Assembly: GCA_003644265.1 (NCBI GenBank)
Contig: QNBX01000003.1
Coordinates: 7,554 to 71,553 of the forward strand
DNA: 64,000 nt
Source: Planctomycetota bacterium
Lineage (GTDB): Bacteria; Planctomycetota; B15-G4
Direction: 5' to 3'
Shown: piece after piece, positions 51,214 to 61,223 of the stretch
Numbering within the stretch: position 1 is the stretch's first letter
Layout: every line of letters begins with the position of its first letter
The notes under the pieces: model-generated
Databases searched by the model: none
Told to the model about the DNA's origin: nothing
Seen by the model: the letters and a program-made list of their open reading frames with translations, nothing else
Translations under genes and position numbers: made by a program

Positions 51214-51846
51214 TCAGTCCGCCGGGTCGAAGCGCAGGGCCGCTGAGTTGACGCAGTAGCGCAGGCCGGTGGGCTGTGGACCGTCGTTGAAGACGTGACC
51301 CAGGTGGCCGTCGCAGCGCGCGCAGAGCACCTCGGTGCGCCGTGAGAAGAACGACGAGTCGTCGCGCTCGGCCACGTGCCCCAGCGCCGCGGGCTGCCAG
51401 AAGCTGGGCCAGCCCGTGCCCGACTTGTACTTGGTCTCGCTGGCGAACAGCTCCAGGTCGCAGCCGGCGCAGTGGTAGCGACCCAGCGCCTTGTGGTCCC
51501 AATAGGCGCCACTGAACGAGCGCTCGGTGCCCGCCTCGCGCAACACCTCGAACTGCTGCTCGGTGAGCCGCGCGCGCCAGCCGGCCGCGTCCAGGAGGAA
51601 GCGCCCGACGCCGCCGTCGTCCCCGTCCCCGTCCCCGTCCCCGTCCCCGTCCCCGTCCTGGGCGAGCGCGGCGCGGCCGGCCTCGGCCGCCAACGCGGCC
51701 GCTACAGCGGGCGTCGCGGCGGCCCCCGGCCCGCGGCCGACCGCTCCGGCAGCGGCGGCGTTCGAGCTATCGGGCTCACCTGAGCTGCAGGCGGCCAGCG
51801 CGAGCAGAAGTGCCGGGATCAGTGGCTTCGGAAGAGCGCAGGTCAT
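51214..51846 (-). CDS. msrB: Peptide methionine-R-sulfoxide reductase MsrB, lipoprotein form
   Basis: The 210-aa protein starts at ATG 51846 with a lipoprotein signal (LIPALLLALAAC, Cys20) and carries an Asp-Gly repeat linker (51621-51656). The MsrB domain shows zinc Cys pairs in RYHCAGC and LCARCDGHLG, then SGTGWPSFW and the catalytic Cys198 in RYCVNSAALRF. It repairs oxidised methionine in envelope proteins; the anchor is unusual for MsrB, which is mostly cytosolic or fused to MsrA. A Trx-type donor could be fed by DsbD, seen at 31315. Confidence 0.93.
   Translation of the reverse strand: MTCALPKPLIPALLLALAACSSGEPDSSNAAAAGAVGRGPGAAATPAVAAALAAEAGRAALAQDGDGDGDGDGDGDDGGVGRFLLDAAGWRARLTEQQFEVLREAGTERSFSGAYWDHKALGRYHCAGCDLELFASETKYKSGTGWPSFWQPAALGHVAERDDSSFFSRRTEVLCARCDGHLGHVFNDGPQPTGLRYCVNSAALRFDPAD
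51621..51656 (-). repeat. CCCCGT tandem repeat in msrB encoding Gly-Asp pairs
   Basis: Six perfect 6-base units lie in frame between the lipoprotein signal and the MsrB domain. Length changes in multiples of six would only change the linker. Confidence 0.9.
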
Positions 51847-51960
51847 GCTGGGGCTCCGGCACGAGGGGACATCACTCGGCAAGGCAATGTACTCGGGGCG
51901 CCCGGATGTTGCGCCCAACCCAGCATGACGCGACCGGTGGCTCGCGGTCGACCCAGGCCC

Positions 51961-52037
51961 AGCCCGCAGTCAGCCCGCAGTCAGCCCGCAGTCAGCCCGC
52001 AGTCAGCCCGCAGTCAGCCCGCAGTCAGCCCGCGCTC
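51961..52037. repeat. 11-bp intergenic tandem repeat
   Basis: Six perfect AGCCCGCAGTC units (51961-52026) plus a seventh variant (AGCCCGCGCTC, 52027-52037) fill most of the gap between the PLP-enzyme gene and msrB. There are no spacers, so it is not a CRISPR array. Function unknown. Confidence 0.95.
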
Positions 52038-52068
52038 AGCACACGCGTGGCGCTCGCTCAGCACGCGC

Positions 52069-53058
52069 TCAGCCCCGGCGCGTCTCGCCCTCCGCCGCGA
52101 AGGGCAGCCGGTCCAGGTCGACGTTGCCGCCGCTCAGGATCAGGCCCACCCGCTCGCAGCCGGCCAGGCAGCGTGTCGGGTCGTTCAGGATGGCCGCCAG
52201 CACCGTGGCGGCGCTGGGCTCCACCAGCAGCTTGGCGCGTTCCCAGAGCGAGCGCATGGCCCCGATGATCTGGGCGTCGCTGACGGTGATGACGCGCTCT
52301 GCGTGGGCCGACAGGATGGGCCAGGTGAGCTCCCCGAGGCCCGTGAGCAGGCCATCGGCCAGGGTCCGCGGCGCGTCGGGAGCCAGCCTCCGCCCGGCGG
52401 CGAAGGAGCGCGCCGCGTCGTCGGCGCCGGCCGGCTCGGCCAGGATCACGCGCGTGCCGGGCGAGAGGCCCTGCACCGCCAGGCACGAGCCCGCGGCCAG
52501 CCCGCCGCCCCCCACCGGCACGACCAGGGCGTCGAGCGGACCGGCCTGGCTCAGCAGCTCGAGCGCCGCCGTGCCCTGCCCCGCGATGACGTGCGCGTCG
52601 TCGTAGGGGTGCACGAACGTCGCCCCCGTGCGGGCCTGCACGGCGGCCGCCGCCTGCTCGCGGGCTGCCAGGGTCGGCTCGCACAGGGTGATCTGAGCGC
52701 CGTACTCCTGCACCGCGCGCAGCTTCACGGGCGAGCTATTGGCGGGCATGACGATCTGGGCGCTCAGGCCCGCGTCGCGCGCCGCGCGCGCCAGGGCCTG
52801 GGCGTGGTTGCCCGAGCTGTGGGTCAGCACGCCCGCCGCGCGTTGCTCGGGCGAGAGCCTGCTCAGCGCGTGGCTGGCGCCGCGGAACTTGAAGGCGCCC
52901 ACGCGTTGCAGCTGCTCGCACTTGAAGAACAGCCGCGCGCCGGCGAGGGCGTCCAGGGCAGCGCAGGTGACCACCGGCGTGCGGTGCACCAGCCCCTCGA
53001 TGCGCGCCGCCGCCGCGCGCACGTCGTCGAACGACACGGCCAGCGGCACGCCGCCCAC
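52069..53058 (-). CDS. Serine/threonine dehydratase- or racemase-like PLP enzyme
   Basis: The 329-aa fold-type II enzyme has the PLP-Lys motif FKFRGASHAL (Lys57), SSGNHAQALA and a glycine-rich phosphate loop VPVGGGGLAAG. It resembles threonine dehydratase catalytic domains and serine racemases; no regulatory domain is present. GTG 53058 is used because it is the first start after pgm, which ends five bases before it. Serine or threonine should be the substrate, but which is not certain. The 3' end borders the 11-bp repeat array. Confidence 0.9.
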   Translation of the reverse strand: MGGVPLAVSFDDVRAAAARIEGLVHRTPVVTCAALDALAGARLFFKCEQLQRVGAFKFRGASHALSRLSPEQRAAGVLTHSSGNHAQALARAARDAGLSAQIVMPANSSPVKLRAVQEYGAQITLCEPTLAAREQAAAAVQARTGATFVHPYDDAHVIAGQGTAALELLSQAGPLDALVVPVGGGGLAAGSCLAVQGLSPGTRVILAEPAGADDAARSFAAGRRLAPDAPRTLADGLLTGLGELTWPILSAHAERVITVSDAQIIGAMRSLWERAKLLVEPSAATVLAAILNDPTRCLAGCERVGLILSGGNVDLDRLPFAAEGETRRG

Positions 53059-53063
53059 CGCGC

Positions 53064-54713
53064 TCAGCCGGACACGGCCACGGCCGCGGACACCAGGGCT
53101 TGGGCCTCGGCCTGCAACGCAGCCAGGTGCTCGGCCCCCAGGAAGCTCTCCGCGTAGATCTTGGACACGTCCTCGGTGCCCGACGGCCGCGCCGCGAACC
53201 AGCCGTTCTCGGTGCAGACCTTGAGCCCGCCGATGGGCGCGCCGTTGCCCGGCGCCTCGGTCAGGATGGCCGTGATGGGCTCCCCCGCCAGTTGGGTGGC
53301 GGTGACCTGATCGGCGCTGAGCCGACTGAGCGCGGCCTTCTGCGCGGGCGCGCAGGGCGCATCGAGGCGCTGATAGAGGGGCTCGCCGTGCTCGGCCACC
53401 AGCGCCTGGTAACGCGCGTGGGGGTCCTGGCCTGTGACGGCCGTGATCTCCGCCGCCAGCAGCGCCAGGATCAGGCCGTCCTTGTCGGTGGTCCAGCAGC
53501 GGCCGTCCTGGCGCAGGAACGACGCGCCCGCCGACTCCTCACCTCCGAAACCGAGGCCGCCGTCGGCCAGCCCCTGCACGAACCACTTGAAGCCCACCGG
53601 CACCTCGATCAGGCGACGCGCGAGGCGCGCGGCCACGCGGTCGATCAGCGAGGAGCTCACCAGGGTCTTGCCCACCGCGCACTGCGCCGACCAGCCGGGG
53701 CGATGAGTGAACAGGTAGTCGATGCACACCGCCAAGTAGTGGTTGGGGTTCATGAGCCCATGGGCGGGCGTCACGATGCCGTGGCGGTCGGCGTCGGCGT
53801 CGTTACCGAAGGCCAGGTCGAAGCGGTCGCCGAGCTGCACCAGCCCCGCCATGACGTAGGGCGAGCTGCAGTCCATGCGGATGCGCCCGTCCTTGTCGAG
53901 CGGCACCATCGAGAAGCTCGGGTCCAGCTCGCCGTTGACCAGCGTCAGGTCCAGGCCCCAGCGATCCGCGATGGCGGACCAGCAGGTCAGCGCCGTGCCG
54001 CCCAGCGGATCGGCGCCCAGGCGCAGCCCGGAGTCGCGCATGGCCGCCATGTCGAGCACGTCCCCCAGCTCGGCTACGTAGCTGCTGACGAAGTCGTAGC
54101 GGCGGGTGCCGGCGGCGGCGCGCGCGACCGTGGCGCTGACCCGGCGCGCCGCGCGGTTCTTGCCGACCAGCAGCTCGTTGGCGCGGGTCTCGATGGCGCC
54201 GGCTTCGGCCGAACCCGCGGGCCCGCCGTGGGGCGGGTTGTACTTGAAGCCGCCGTCCTCCGGCGGGTTGTGGCTGGGCGTGATGACGATGCCGTCGGCC
54301 GTGCCGCCCTCGCCGCGGGCGTTGTGCGCGCGGATGGCGTGGGACAGCAGCGGCGTGGGCACGGGCCGGTCGTGACTGTCCAGCATGAGCGTGACGTCGT
54401 TGGCGGCCAGCACCTCGATGGCCGTCTCCAACGCTGGCTCCGAGAGGGCGTGGGTGTCGTGGGCCACGAACAGCGGGCCGTCGATGCCCTGGGCGCCACG
54501 GTGCTCCGCCAGCGCCTGGCAGATGGCCACGATGTGGGCCTCGTTGAAGGCGCCCTTGAGCGACGAACCGCGATGGCCCGAGGTGCCGAAGGCCACGCGC
54601 TGGGTCGGGTCGCCCGGCTCCGGCACGCGCTCGGCATAGGCAGCGAGCAGCGCCGGGATGTCCGCCAGCAGCGAGTCAGGCGCCCGCTGGCCGGCCAGCG
54701 CGTGGGTGCTCAT
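53064..54713 (-). CDS. pgm: Phosphoglucomutase (alpha-D-glucose phosphate-specific)
   Basis: This 549-aa enzyme interconverts glucose 1- and 6-phosphate. Active phosphoserine motif [16 protein letters not shown], metal loop [10 protein letters not shown], sugar loop [10 protein letters not shown] and phosphate-binding [14 protein letters not shown] fit the alpha-PGM family. ATG 54713 overlaps the stop of the efflux gene (ATGA). Role: links glycolysis with UDP- or ADP-glucose and glycan supply. With the PLP enzyme it forms a coupled series. Confidence 0.96.
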   Translation of the reverse strand: MSTHALAGQRAPDSLLADIPALLAAYAERVPEPGDPTQRVAFGTSGHRGSSLKGAFNEAHIVAICQALAEHRGAQGIDGPLFVAHDTHALSEPALETAIEVLAANDVTLMLDSHDRPVPTPLLSHAIRAHNARGEGGTADGIVITPSHNPPEDGGFKYNPPHGGPAGSAEAGAIETRANELLVGKNRAARRVSATVARAAAGTRRYDFVSSYVAELGDVLDMAAMRDSGLRLGADPLGGTALTCWSAIADRWGLDLTLVNGELDPSFSMVPLDKDGRIRMDCSSPYVMAGLVQLGDRFDLAFGNDADADRHGIVTPAHGLMNPNHYLAVCIDYLFTHRPGWSAQCAVGKTLVSSSLIDRVAARLARRLIEVPVGFKWFVQGLADGGLGFGGEESAGASFLRQDGRCWTTDKDGLILALLAAEITAVTGQDPHARYQALVAEHGEPLYQRLDAPCAPAQKAALSRLSADQVTATQLAGEPITAILTEAPGNGAPIGGLKVCTENGWFAARPSGTEDVSKIYAESFLGAEHLAALQAEAQALVSAAVAVSG

Positions 54714-56269
54714 GCGTCCTCGGGCGGCTGCTCGTTCGTCTCGCTCATGGACCCGTCGGCGTCGGCGGCCGCGCCCTCATCCCGGGGCTCAACCAGCAGC
54801 TCGTCGGACGCCTCGCCGTCGAGACGCTGCTCCTCGGGCAGGACCGGGTCGTCCGGATCCCAGCCGCCGCCCAGGGCGCGGTACAGGCTCACCATGTTGC
54901 GCACCACGAAGCCCTCGCTCTCCGCCAGCTGATCCTGCTGGTCCGTGAGGGCGCGCTCGGCGTCGAGCACGTTCTGGAAGTCGACCACGCCGTTGTCGTA
55001 GAGCGTCTTGACCAGGGTCACGGTGCGCTCGCTGGCGTCCACAGAGCGCTCCAGCGCGGCGCGCCGATCGCTCTCGAGGTGATAACTCACCAGCGAGTTC
55101 TCCACCTCTTCGAGCGCCTCCAGCACGGCCTGTTCGTAGCTCGCCATGGCCTGCAGCAGCCGCTCGTCGGCCACGTCGATGCTGCCCTGCACCTGCCCGC
55201 CGTCGAACAGGTTCCAGCTCATGTCCGGGCCGAAGAACCAGCTACGGCTCTCTGAGTCCGTCCAGGTGTCCGAGCTGTTGGACACGTGGCGGTAGCTGCC
55301 CGAGATGCTGAAGACCGGGTACTCGGCGGCGGTGGCCACGCCCACCCGGGCGCTCTGCGCGGCGAGCTGGCGCTCGGCGCGGCGCACGTCGGGGCGCTGG
55401 CGCAACAGGTCGGCGGGCAGGTTCACCGTCAGCACGTCGGGCGCCTCGGGGATGGGACCCAACGGCTCCAACAGCTCCTGCAACGCGGCGGGGTGCTCAC
55501 CCATCAGCACGCCCAGGCGGTGGATGGCGCGCTGCACCCCCTCCAGCAAAGGCGGGATGGAGGCCTCGGTGATGGCCAGGTTGCGCTCGGCCTGGGCCAC
55601 GTCGAGGCCCGGCACCAAGCCTGCGTTGAAGCGGTCGCGCGTCAACTTGAGCGTGGCCTTCTGGTCGCGCACGTTGCGCTCGGCGTAGCTGGCGCGCTGC
55701 TGCAGCGCCCGCATCTCGACGTAGATCTCCGCCACGTCGCCCAGCAGCACCACCAGCACGTCGCGGTAGTCCTCGACCGACGCCGCGAGGTCGGCGTCGG
55801 CGGCCTCGACGTTGCGCCGCACGCGACCGAACACGTCCACCTCCCAGGTGGCGTCGACGCCGCCCGAGCCACTGTCGTTGGTGCCGGTGTTGGTGCCCAG
55901 CTGGGTCTCACTGAACTTGCGGCGTTGCAGGTTCGCGCCCGCGTTCAGGTCGGGCGCACGATCACCCGCGGCGATGGAGTAGAAGGCCCGGCTCTCCAAC
56001 ACGCGGTGGTAGGCCACCTCCAGCGTCAGGCTGTTGGCCTGGGTGCGCGCGATGACCTGCTCCAGGATCGGATCGTTCAGCACCGTCCACCAGGTCTGCA
56101 AGGGAGCCTCGCCCGACGCGATGCCGTCCACCATCTCGGCGTGCCAGCTGCCCGGGAGCAGGGTCTCGGGGGCCTCATAGTCGGGCCCCACGGCGTTGCA
56201 GGCCGAGAGGGCCAGAAGCGCCAGGAGCGCCAGGGGCGGCCAGCACATGCGGGAAAGAAGTCGCTTCAT
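54710..56269 (-). CDS. RND-type efflux outer-membrane lipoprotein (NodT/OprM family)
   Basis: From ATG 56269 the 519-aa protein has a lipoprotein signal ([15 protein letters not shown], lipobox LSAC) and [11 protein letters not shown], the usual mature start of OprM-like channels. Two repeats of the TolC fold can be followed ([16 protein letters not shown], then LLDRFNAGL-like and [21 protein letters not shown]). A Glu/Asp-rich tail of about 60 residues is extra. No RND pump or adaptor gene is adjacent, so the partner is elsewhere. Its stop is coupled to pgm, an odd pairing. Confidence 0.93.
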   Translation of the reverse strand: MKRLLSRMCWPPLALLALLALSACNAVGPDYEAPETLLPGSWHAEMVDGIASGEAPLQTWWTVLNDPILEQVIARTQANSLTLEVAYHRVLESRAFYSIAAGDRAPDLNAGANLQRRKFSETQLGTNTGTNDSGSGGVDATWEVDVFGRVRRNVEAADADLAASVEDYRDVLVVLLGDVAEIYVEMRALQQRASYAERNVRDQKATLKLTRDRFNAGLVPGLDVAQAERNLAITEASIPPLLEGVQRAIHRLGVLMGEHPAALQELLEPLGPIPEAPDVLTVNLPADLLRQRPDVRRAERQLAAQSARVGVATAAEYPVFSISGSYRHVSNSSDTWTDSESRSWFFGPDMSWNLFDGGQVQGSIDVADERLLQAMASYEQAVLEALEEVENSLVSYHLESDRRAALERSVDASERTVTLVKTLYDNGVVDFQNVLDAERALTDQQDQLAESEGFVVRNMVSLYRALGGGWDPDDPVLPEEQRLDGEASDELLVEPRDEGAAADADGSMSETNEQPPEDA

Positions 56270-56613
56270 CGTGGGCACTCCATCACATCGACGCAGGTGG
56301 AGCGGCCATCATCGACGCTGGCGGGCCTGGTTGCCAGCGCGAGGTCGGCGCAGCGGCTCTCAGCCGGCCCCAGACCGGGCCCTGCCGCAGCCCCCGAGCC
56401 CGCTTCAGCAGGAATCGCGGCGCGACAGCTCGGCGGCCAGATCCGTCCTCATGCAGCCGAGTCTACGTCCACGGGCTGCGCAGGGAGCGGCCGGGCGCGC
56501 GCAGGGCTGAACGGCGCCGGGCGCCTTTGCTAACTTGCGCAGGTCGCCTCGACAGGCGGCGGTGCGGGCGACCACCTCGGGCGTCGCCGTGGCCCGATCC
56601 AGCGGAAGCCAAG
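56270..56613. other. 344-base gap between divergent genes
   Basis: No gene supported. Expected to hold promoters for the efflux lipoprotein leftward and sixA rightward. A 5-bp hairpin (56513-56525) followed by TTT and the less GC-rich TTTGCTAACTT (56526-56536) are the only visible structure; I do not assign a function. Confidence 0.5.
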
Positions 56614-57141
56614 GTGAGCGAGCTGCTCGTGCTGCGCCACGCAAAGGCGGGCGACGGTCCGCAGCGTGACACGCCCGACCATGAGCGCCCCCTGGCACCC
56701 CGCGGGCTGCGCGACGCCGAACGCCTCGGTCATTGGCTGCTGGCCACAGACATCGCGCCCGACCGGGTCCTGGTCAGCACGGCCACGCGCGCCGTGCAGA
56801 CCGCTCGCCTCGTGCTCGAGGCCCTGGGCGCCGCCGCCCCCCCACTCATGACCGAGCGGCGTCTCTACCTGGCGGACCCGGCCTGCGTGGCCGAGACCGT
56901 GCTCGAGCACGCCGACGGCTGCGAGCGCCTGCTGGTCGTGGGACACAACCCGGGCCTGGCCCAGTTCGTGACACTGCTCAGCGGCCAGCCGCTGCCGGCC
57001 GACGAGCACACCGGAGCGAGCTTTGGCACCGCCAGCCTGGCGCGACTGGAGCTGTCGGGCGGCTGGCCCAGCCTGGCGCCTGGCGCGGCCCGACTGCTTG
57101 AGCTGGTGCGCGGCGCCGCGCTCCCGGACCCCAGCCGATGA
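56614..57141 (+). CDS. sixA: Phosphohistidine phosphatase SixA-like (histidine phosphatase family)
   Basis: From GTG 56614 the 175-aa protein starts with SELLVLRHAKAG, the RHG motif of histidine phosphatases, followed by LVSTATRAVQTARL and LLVVGHNPGLA with the second catalytic His. SixA removes phosphate from histidine phosphotransfer domains and PTS proteins. The preceding frame has no family character, so this GTG is preferred (GGAAG upstream). It overlaps the next gene (ATGA), a diguanylate cyclase, so both could act in one signalling path. Confidence 0.87.
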   Translation: MSELLVLRHAKAGDGPQRDTPDHERPLAPRGLRDAERLGHWLLATDIAPDRVLVSTATRAVQTARLVLEALGAAAPPLMTERRLYLADPACVAETVLEHADGCERLLVVGHNPGLAQFVTLLSGQPLPADEHTGASFGTASLARLELSGGWPSLAPGAARLLELVRGAALPDPSR

Positions 57142-59036
57142 GCCAGCCTTTCCCGATGCCGGAGCCGCCGTACGCCTCCGAGCCCGACACGTCCAAGGCC
57201 ACCCACCGAGCGCGAGTGGAGGCCGAACAGGAGCGCCAGGCCACCAGCCACCTGGGCGCCGAGGCCCTCGCCCTCGCTTGCCTGACGTTCATGGTGGCGC
57301 TGATCTGTTGGCCCAACGGCGTGGTGGTGCCCTGGGCCAGCGTGGCCATCGCGGCCGCGGCCGTCCGCAGCCTGCTGCCGCGGCGGGCGCCGGCCATCGC
57401 CCTGGGCGCGGCTCTAGTGGGCCTGGTCTGGGGCCTGGGCTACGTCAAGCTCGCCCCCGTCCAGGACCCCGCCGAGCAGACCTTTCTCACGGTGATCCTG
57501 GTGGGCATGTCGTTCGCCGGCCTGATCCGGCTGGCGGTGTTGCCGCTGGCGGGCTTCGCCTGGGTGCTCCCGCTGCTGACGCCGCCGGTGGCGTACCACC
57601 TGACCGAGCGCACCCGCGGTGACCTCGAGCTGGCCCTGCTCCTGGCGGCCTACGCGGGCATGCTGGCCTTCGCCCTGCGGCGCCTGAGCAAGACGCGCCG
57701 AGCCGCCATCGAGCTGGCGGTGGAGCACGATGAGCTGGTGGCCGCGTTGCACCGGGCGCGCGTGACCCGCACCGAAGCCGAGCACGGCCTGTCCGCCCTG
57801 ATCGAACAGGCCAGCGAGATGCTGACGGTGATCTCGCCCACGGGCGCGCCGCTGTTCATGAGCCCCAGCCTGCAGCGGCTGATGGAACAACGCGGCGTCA
57901 CGCGCCCGATCGAGCTGGTCCACCCCGACGATCGCGGCGGCGTGCTGGAGGCCCAAGCAAAGGTCTTCAAAGGGCGCCTGCTCGAGTCTCCGCTGCTGGC
58001 GTTCCGCATCTCGCAGCCCGACAGCGACGACTGGCAGGAGGTCGAGGGCAGCGTGCGCCTGCTGACCGAACGTCCCTTTGCCGGCGCCATCCTGGTGGCC
58101 AGCCACGACGTCACGCACCGCAACCGCATGGCCCGACAGCTGGCCCACAAGGAGGACCTGATCCGGGCCCTGTTCGAGGCCGCCCCCGACCCCATCTTCT
58201 ACAAGGACGCCGAGGGTCGCTACCTGGGTTGCAACGAGGCCTACGCCAAGGTGGTCGGCCGCTCTCCGGGGGCCGTCGCGGGCCTCACCGACCATGATCT
58301 GCACCCGGCCGACATCGCCTCACGTGCCGGCGCGCGCGACCGGGAGGTGCTGGAGACCGGCAACGTGCTGCGCGACGAGTACTGGGTGGAGCCACCCGAC
58401 GGCCGCCGGGTGCTGCTCGACACGGTCAAGTGCCCCTTCCGCGACGAGCAAGGCCAGCCCATCGGCGTGGTGGGCATCTGCCGCGACATCACCGAGTACC
58501 GCGAGCTCGAGGACAAGCTGCGGCAGGCGGCCACCACCGACGGGCTCACGGGCCTCATGAACCGCCGGCGCCTCGACGAGGTGCTGCTGGAGGAGTGGGC
58601 CCGCGCCCGCCGTCAGCGCGAGCCCGTCTCGGTCATCATGGCCGACGTCGATCACTTCGGGAACTACAACGACGCGATGGGACACAAGCAGGGCGACCTG
58701 GCCCTGGCCACGGTGGCCGACGTGATCCGGCGCTGCGTCGCGCGCCCTGGCGACGTGGTGGCGCGCTACGGCGGCGAGGAGTTCACGTTGATCCTGCCGC
58801 ACACCGGCGCCGGGGGCGCCATGGCCGTGGCCGGTCAGGTGCTGCAGGCCGTGCGCCGCGCGGCCCTGCCGCACCCGGCCAGTGACGCCGCCGAGGTGGT
58901 CACGATCTCACTGGGCGTGGCCACCGCCGTGCCCGAGCGCGAGCAGAACGTCTCGTCTCTGGTGGAGGCCGCCGACGCGGCGCTCTACGACGCCAAGCAC
59001 GCTGGTCGCAACACCGTCCGGGCCCGGGAGGCCTGA
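57138..59036 (+). CDS. Membrane PAS-PAS-GGDEF diguanylate cyclase
   Basis: The 632-aa protein has a charged N-terminus, four to five hydrophobic helices (about 45-210), then two PAS domains (about 235-340 and 345-455; the second has PDPIFYKDAEGRYLGCNEAYAKVVG and the PAC ending VGICRDITEYRELE) and a GGDEF domain. The catalytic motif is GGEEF (RYGGEEFTLILP), with VDHFGNYNDAMGH and SLGVATAVPE nearby, so it should make cyclic di-GMP. The GTG or ATG overlap with sixA (ATGA) couples them. Confidence 0.95.
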   Translation: MSQPFPMPEPPYASEPDTSKATHRARVEAEQERQATSHLGAEALALACLTFMVALICWPNGVVVPWASVAIAAAAVRSLLPRRAPAIALGAALVGLVWGLGYVKLAPVQDPAEQTFLTVILVGMSFAGLIRLAVLPLAGFAWVLPLLTPPVAYHLTERTRGDLELALLLAAYAGMLAFALRRLSKTRRAAIELAVEHDELVAALHRARVTRTEAEHGLSALIEQASEMLTVISPTGAPLFMSPSLQRLMEQRGVTRPIELVHPDDRGGVLEAQAKVFKGRLLESPLLAFRISQPDSDDWQEVEGSVRLLTERPFAGAILVASHDVTHRNRMARQLAHKEDLIRALFEAAPDPIFYKDAEGRYLGCNEAYAKVVGRSPGAVAGLTDHDLHPADIASRAGARDREVLETGNVLRDEYWVEPPDGRRVLLDTVKCPFRDEQGQPIGVVGICRDITEYRELEDKLRQAATTDGLTGLMNRRRLDEVLLEEWARARRQREPVSVIMADVDHFGNYNDAMGHKQGDLALATVADVIRRCVARPGDVVARYGGEEFTLILPHTGAGGAMAVAGQVLQAVRRAALPHPASDAAEVVTISLGVATAVPEREQNVSSLVEAADAALYDAKHAGRNTVRAREA

Positions 59037-59114
59037 GCGCCCGAGGCTGCCGTCAGCCGGCCCGGGTTGCCGACGGGCGCTGGCAGCCGCTCCCGTCACG
59101 CGCCTGCCTGCAGG

Positions 59115-61223
59115 TCACTCGCTCACCAGCGAGATCGGCGGCTCGACCACGCCGGCGCGCAGCTGGTGCGGAATCACCAGCACGCCGCGCCGCACCAGCC
59201 TCAGCAGCTCCTGCCGCAGCTCGTCGGCATCAGCCTGCATGGCCTGCACCAGCTCAGTGGCGCTGCGCTCTCCGTCGGCCAGGCTCAGCAGGCGCCGCTC
59301 GCGCTCGCTGAGCGGCCAGATCATCTTGCTGGGGCCATTGTAGACCGCGTGACTCGGCTGGGCCGGGAGCTGTCCCCCTGCCGGGCTGCCCGCCTGAGCG
59401 TCCGGGTCGGTGAAGATGTCGAAGTCGAAGCTGGCCAGTGAGTTGTGCCGCGGAAACGACGGCCGGGCGTCCGCCAGCTCGCTCCACGTCATGGGCAGGG
59501 CGCCGCCGCGCTCAAAGAACGTCGTCTGGCGCACGCGCTCCGGATGGTGTGTGAGATAGAGGAAGAAGCCCACCCGGTCCATGTTCTCCGCGTCTCCACG
59601 CGAGAGGTACGCGGCGTGCAACTCGGAGCGGTCGTAGTGGTCGCTGCCATCGCGGTGGCGATAGTCCCAGCGCCCGCAGTCGTGCTGAAACAGCTCGATC
59701 CCGTACTGCTCTCCGCCGTCGCGGTAGATGTCGTCATCGGGCGAGATCGAGAACATGCCCATGTACGAGGACAGCAGCACCGCGTCGCGATGGAAGTCGA
59801 GGTAGCGGAAGCTCAGCAGGTCCTCTTGCTCCGTGGCCCGGGGGAACCCGATGAACCACTGCACGCTCACCGCGATCTGAGAATCGCGCAGGGTGTCGAG
59901 CATGTCGTGCACGCGCTCGAGGTCATTGCCCTTGACCATCAAGTCAATCACACGCTGGCTACCCGACTCGTAGCCAAACTGCAAGAAGCGCGCGCCTCCC
60001 GCGTGAATCAGGTCGGTGAACTCTGGGTCGCAGAAGAGCTTCTCGAACTTGGTCTCCGCGCCCCAGAAGACGCGCTGCTGCTCAGGACGCTCGCAGTTCC
60101 ACTCCGCGATGGCGCGCATCAGCCGCGGCGGCGTGAGCGGGTCCCAGAGGATCGTGTGCCGGGCACCGGTCTGGGCCTGGATCTGCTCCAGATCCTGGGT
60201 CACCAGCCGCGGGCTACGCATGCGGAAGTTCTTCTTGATGGAGTCGGAACAGAAGGTGCACTTGCCGTAGTAGCAGCCCCGGCTGGTCTGCAAGTTGACC
60301 ACGATCTCGGGCAGGTAGTAGCGCTCGACCGGCACGGCCGCGAAGTCGGGTGCGGCGATCTTGTCGAGGTTGGGAAGCGGGCTCGGGCCTGGCGGGTGGA
60401 TCGTGCCGTCGGCGCCGCGGCAGTACAGGTTGGGCAGCCCCGCCAACTCAGCCCCCTGCTCGAGGGCGTCGACAAACACGGGGAAGCTCTCGTCCGCCTC
60501 GCTCACCATGGCGAAGTCGGCGTACGCGTAGAAGCGCGGATCCGTACACAGCGCCTGCTCATTCCAGGTGACGATCTGCCCTCCGACCATGGTCTTCAGG
60601 TCGGGCGCCCTGGCCTTGAGCGCCTTGAGGATCGCGAAGGCCTCTGCGGTCTGTTCGTTGAAGGGGATCGTGAGCGCCACCAGATCCGGCTCGCTGGCCA
60701 GGATCTTGTCGATGCAGACCGACTCGACCACGCGGTTGATCGGATTGTCGATGGGGCCTTCCAGGTAGTCGAAGAACCCATCAATCTCGTGACTTCGCAG
60801 CCCGTAGAAGACCGGATTGGTCGAGTACAGCACGCGCAACAAGTTGGCCAGCCGGTCGTAGGCCCAGGTCGCGAGCTCCGGCTGATAGAAGCGTGCCGGG
60901 TCACGCAGAATGTCTGCGGCCCGCTGCCCCTCGTCCAGCTGGTCCAGCGGGATGATCCCGAGCTTGGCGAGCGCCTGCAGCCGGCGGACTTCGTCTGGCG
61001 TAGGAGACGGCAGGGCCCGCAGATGATCCCAGGCGTGGTTGAAGTCGGCGACGGCCGACTCCAGGACGGCCGGCGTCACCAAGCCCTCGAACACCTCGAG
61101 GTTGACGTCCACCATGGCCACCTCGTGACCTGCGCGGATGAGCCCCCCCGCCAGCAGCGGAAGGCTGGCGTAGGGCGAGGCGGGCACGGCCCGATTGGGT
61201 GGAAAGACCAAGCTGACGCGCAT
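59115..61223 (-). CDS. B12-binding-domain radical SAM enzyme with C-terminal winged-helix/PqqD-like domain
   Basis: This 702-aa protein has an N-terminal B12-binding-type domain (VFPPNRAVPASPYASLPLLAGGL and VALTIPFN), the radical SAM motif SRGCYYGKCTFC (C317, C322, C325, spacing CX4CX2C) and a long barrel. The end (about 625-700; ERRLLSLADGERSATELVQAM) looks like a PqqD or winged-helix peptide-recognition unit. Such proteins are seen in RiPP maturation. No plain precursor is next to it; the Cys-rich peptide at 61913 is the only short gene near. A ferritin-like gene precedes it by 111 bases on the same strand. Confidence 0.85.
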   Translation of the reverse strand: MRVSLVFPPNRAVPASPYASLPLLAGGLIRAGHEVAMVDVNLEVFEGLVTPAVLESAVADFNHAWDHLRALPSPTPDEVRRLQALAKLGIIPLDQLDEGQRAADILRDPARFYQPELATWAYDRLANLLRVLYSTNPVFYGLRSHEIDGFFDYLEGPIDNPINRVVESVCIDKILASEPDLVALTIPFNEQTAEAFAILKALKARAPDLKTMVGGQIVTWNEQALCTDPRFYAYADFAMVSEADESFPVFVDALEQGAELAGLPNLYCRGADGTIHPPGPSPLPNLDKIAAPDFAAVPVERYYLPEIVVNLQTSRGCYYGKCTFCSDSIKKNFRMRSPRLVTQDLEQIQAQTGARHTILWDPLTPPRLMRAIAEWNCERPEQQRVFWGAETKFEKLFCDPEFTDLIHAGGARFLQFGYESGSQRVIDLMVKGNDLERVHDMLDTLRDSQIAVSVQWFIGFPRATEQEDLLSFRYLDFHRDAVLLSSYMGMFSISPDDDIYRDGGEQYGIELFQHDCGRWDYRHRDGSDHYDRSELHAAYLSRGDAENMDRVGFFLYLTHHPERVRQTTFFERGGALPMTWSELADARPSFPRHNSLASFDFDIFTDPDAQAGSPAGGQLPAQPSHAVYNGPSKMIWPLSERERRLLSLADGERSATELVQAMQADADELRQELLRLVRRGVLVIPHQLRAGVVEPPISLVSE

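Noticed and set aside
51961..52037. CRISPR or origin iterons
   Set aside because: 11-base units without spacers, no Rep or Cas gene and no AT-rich region nearby.
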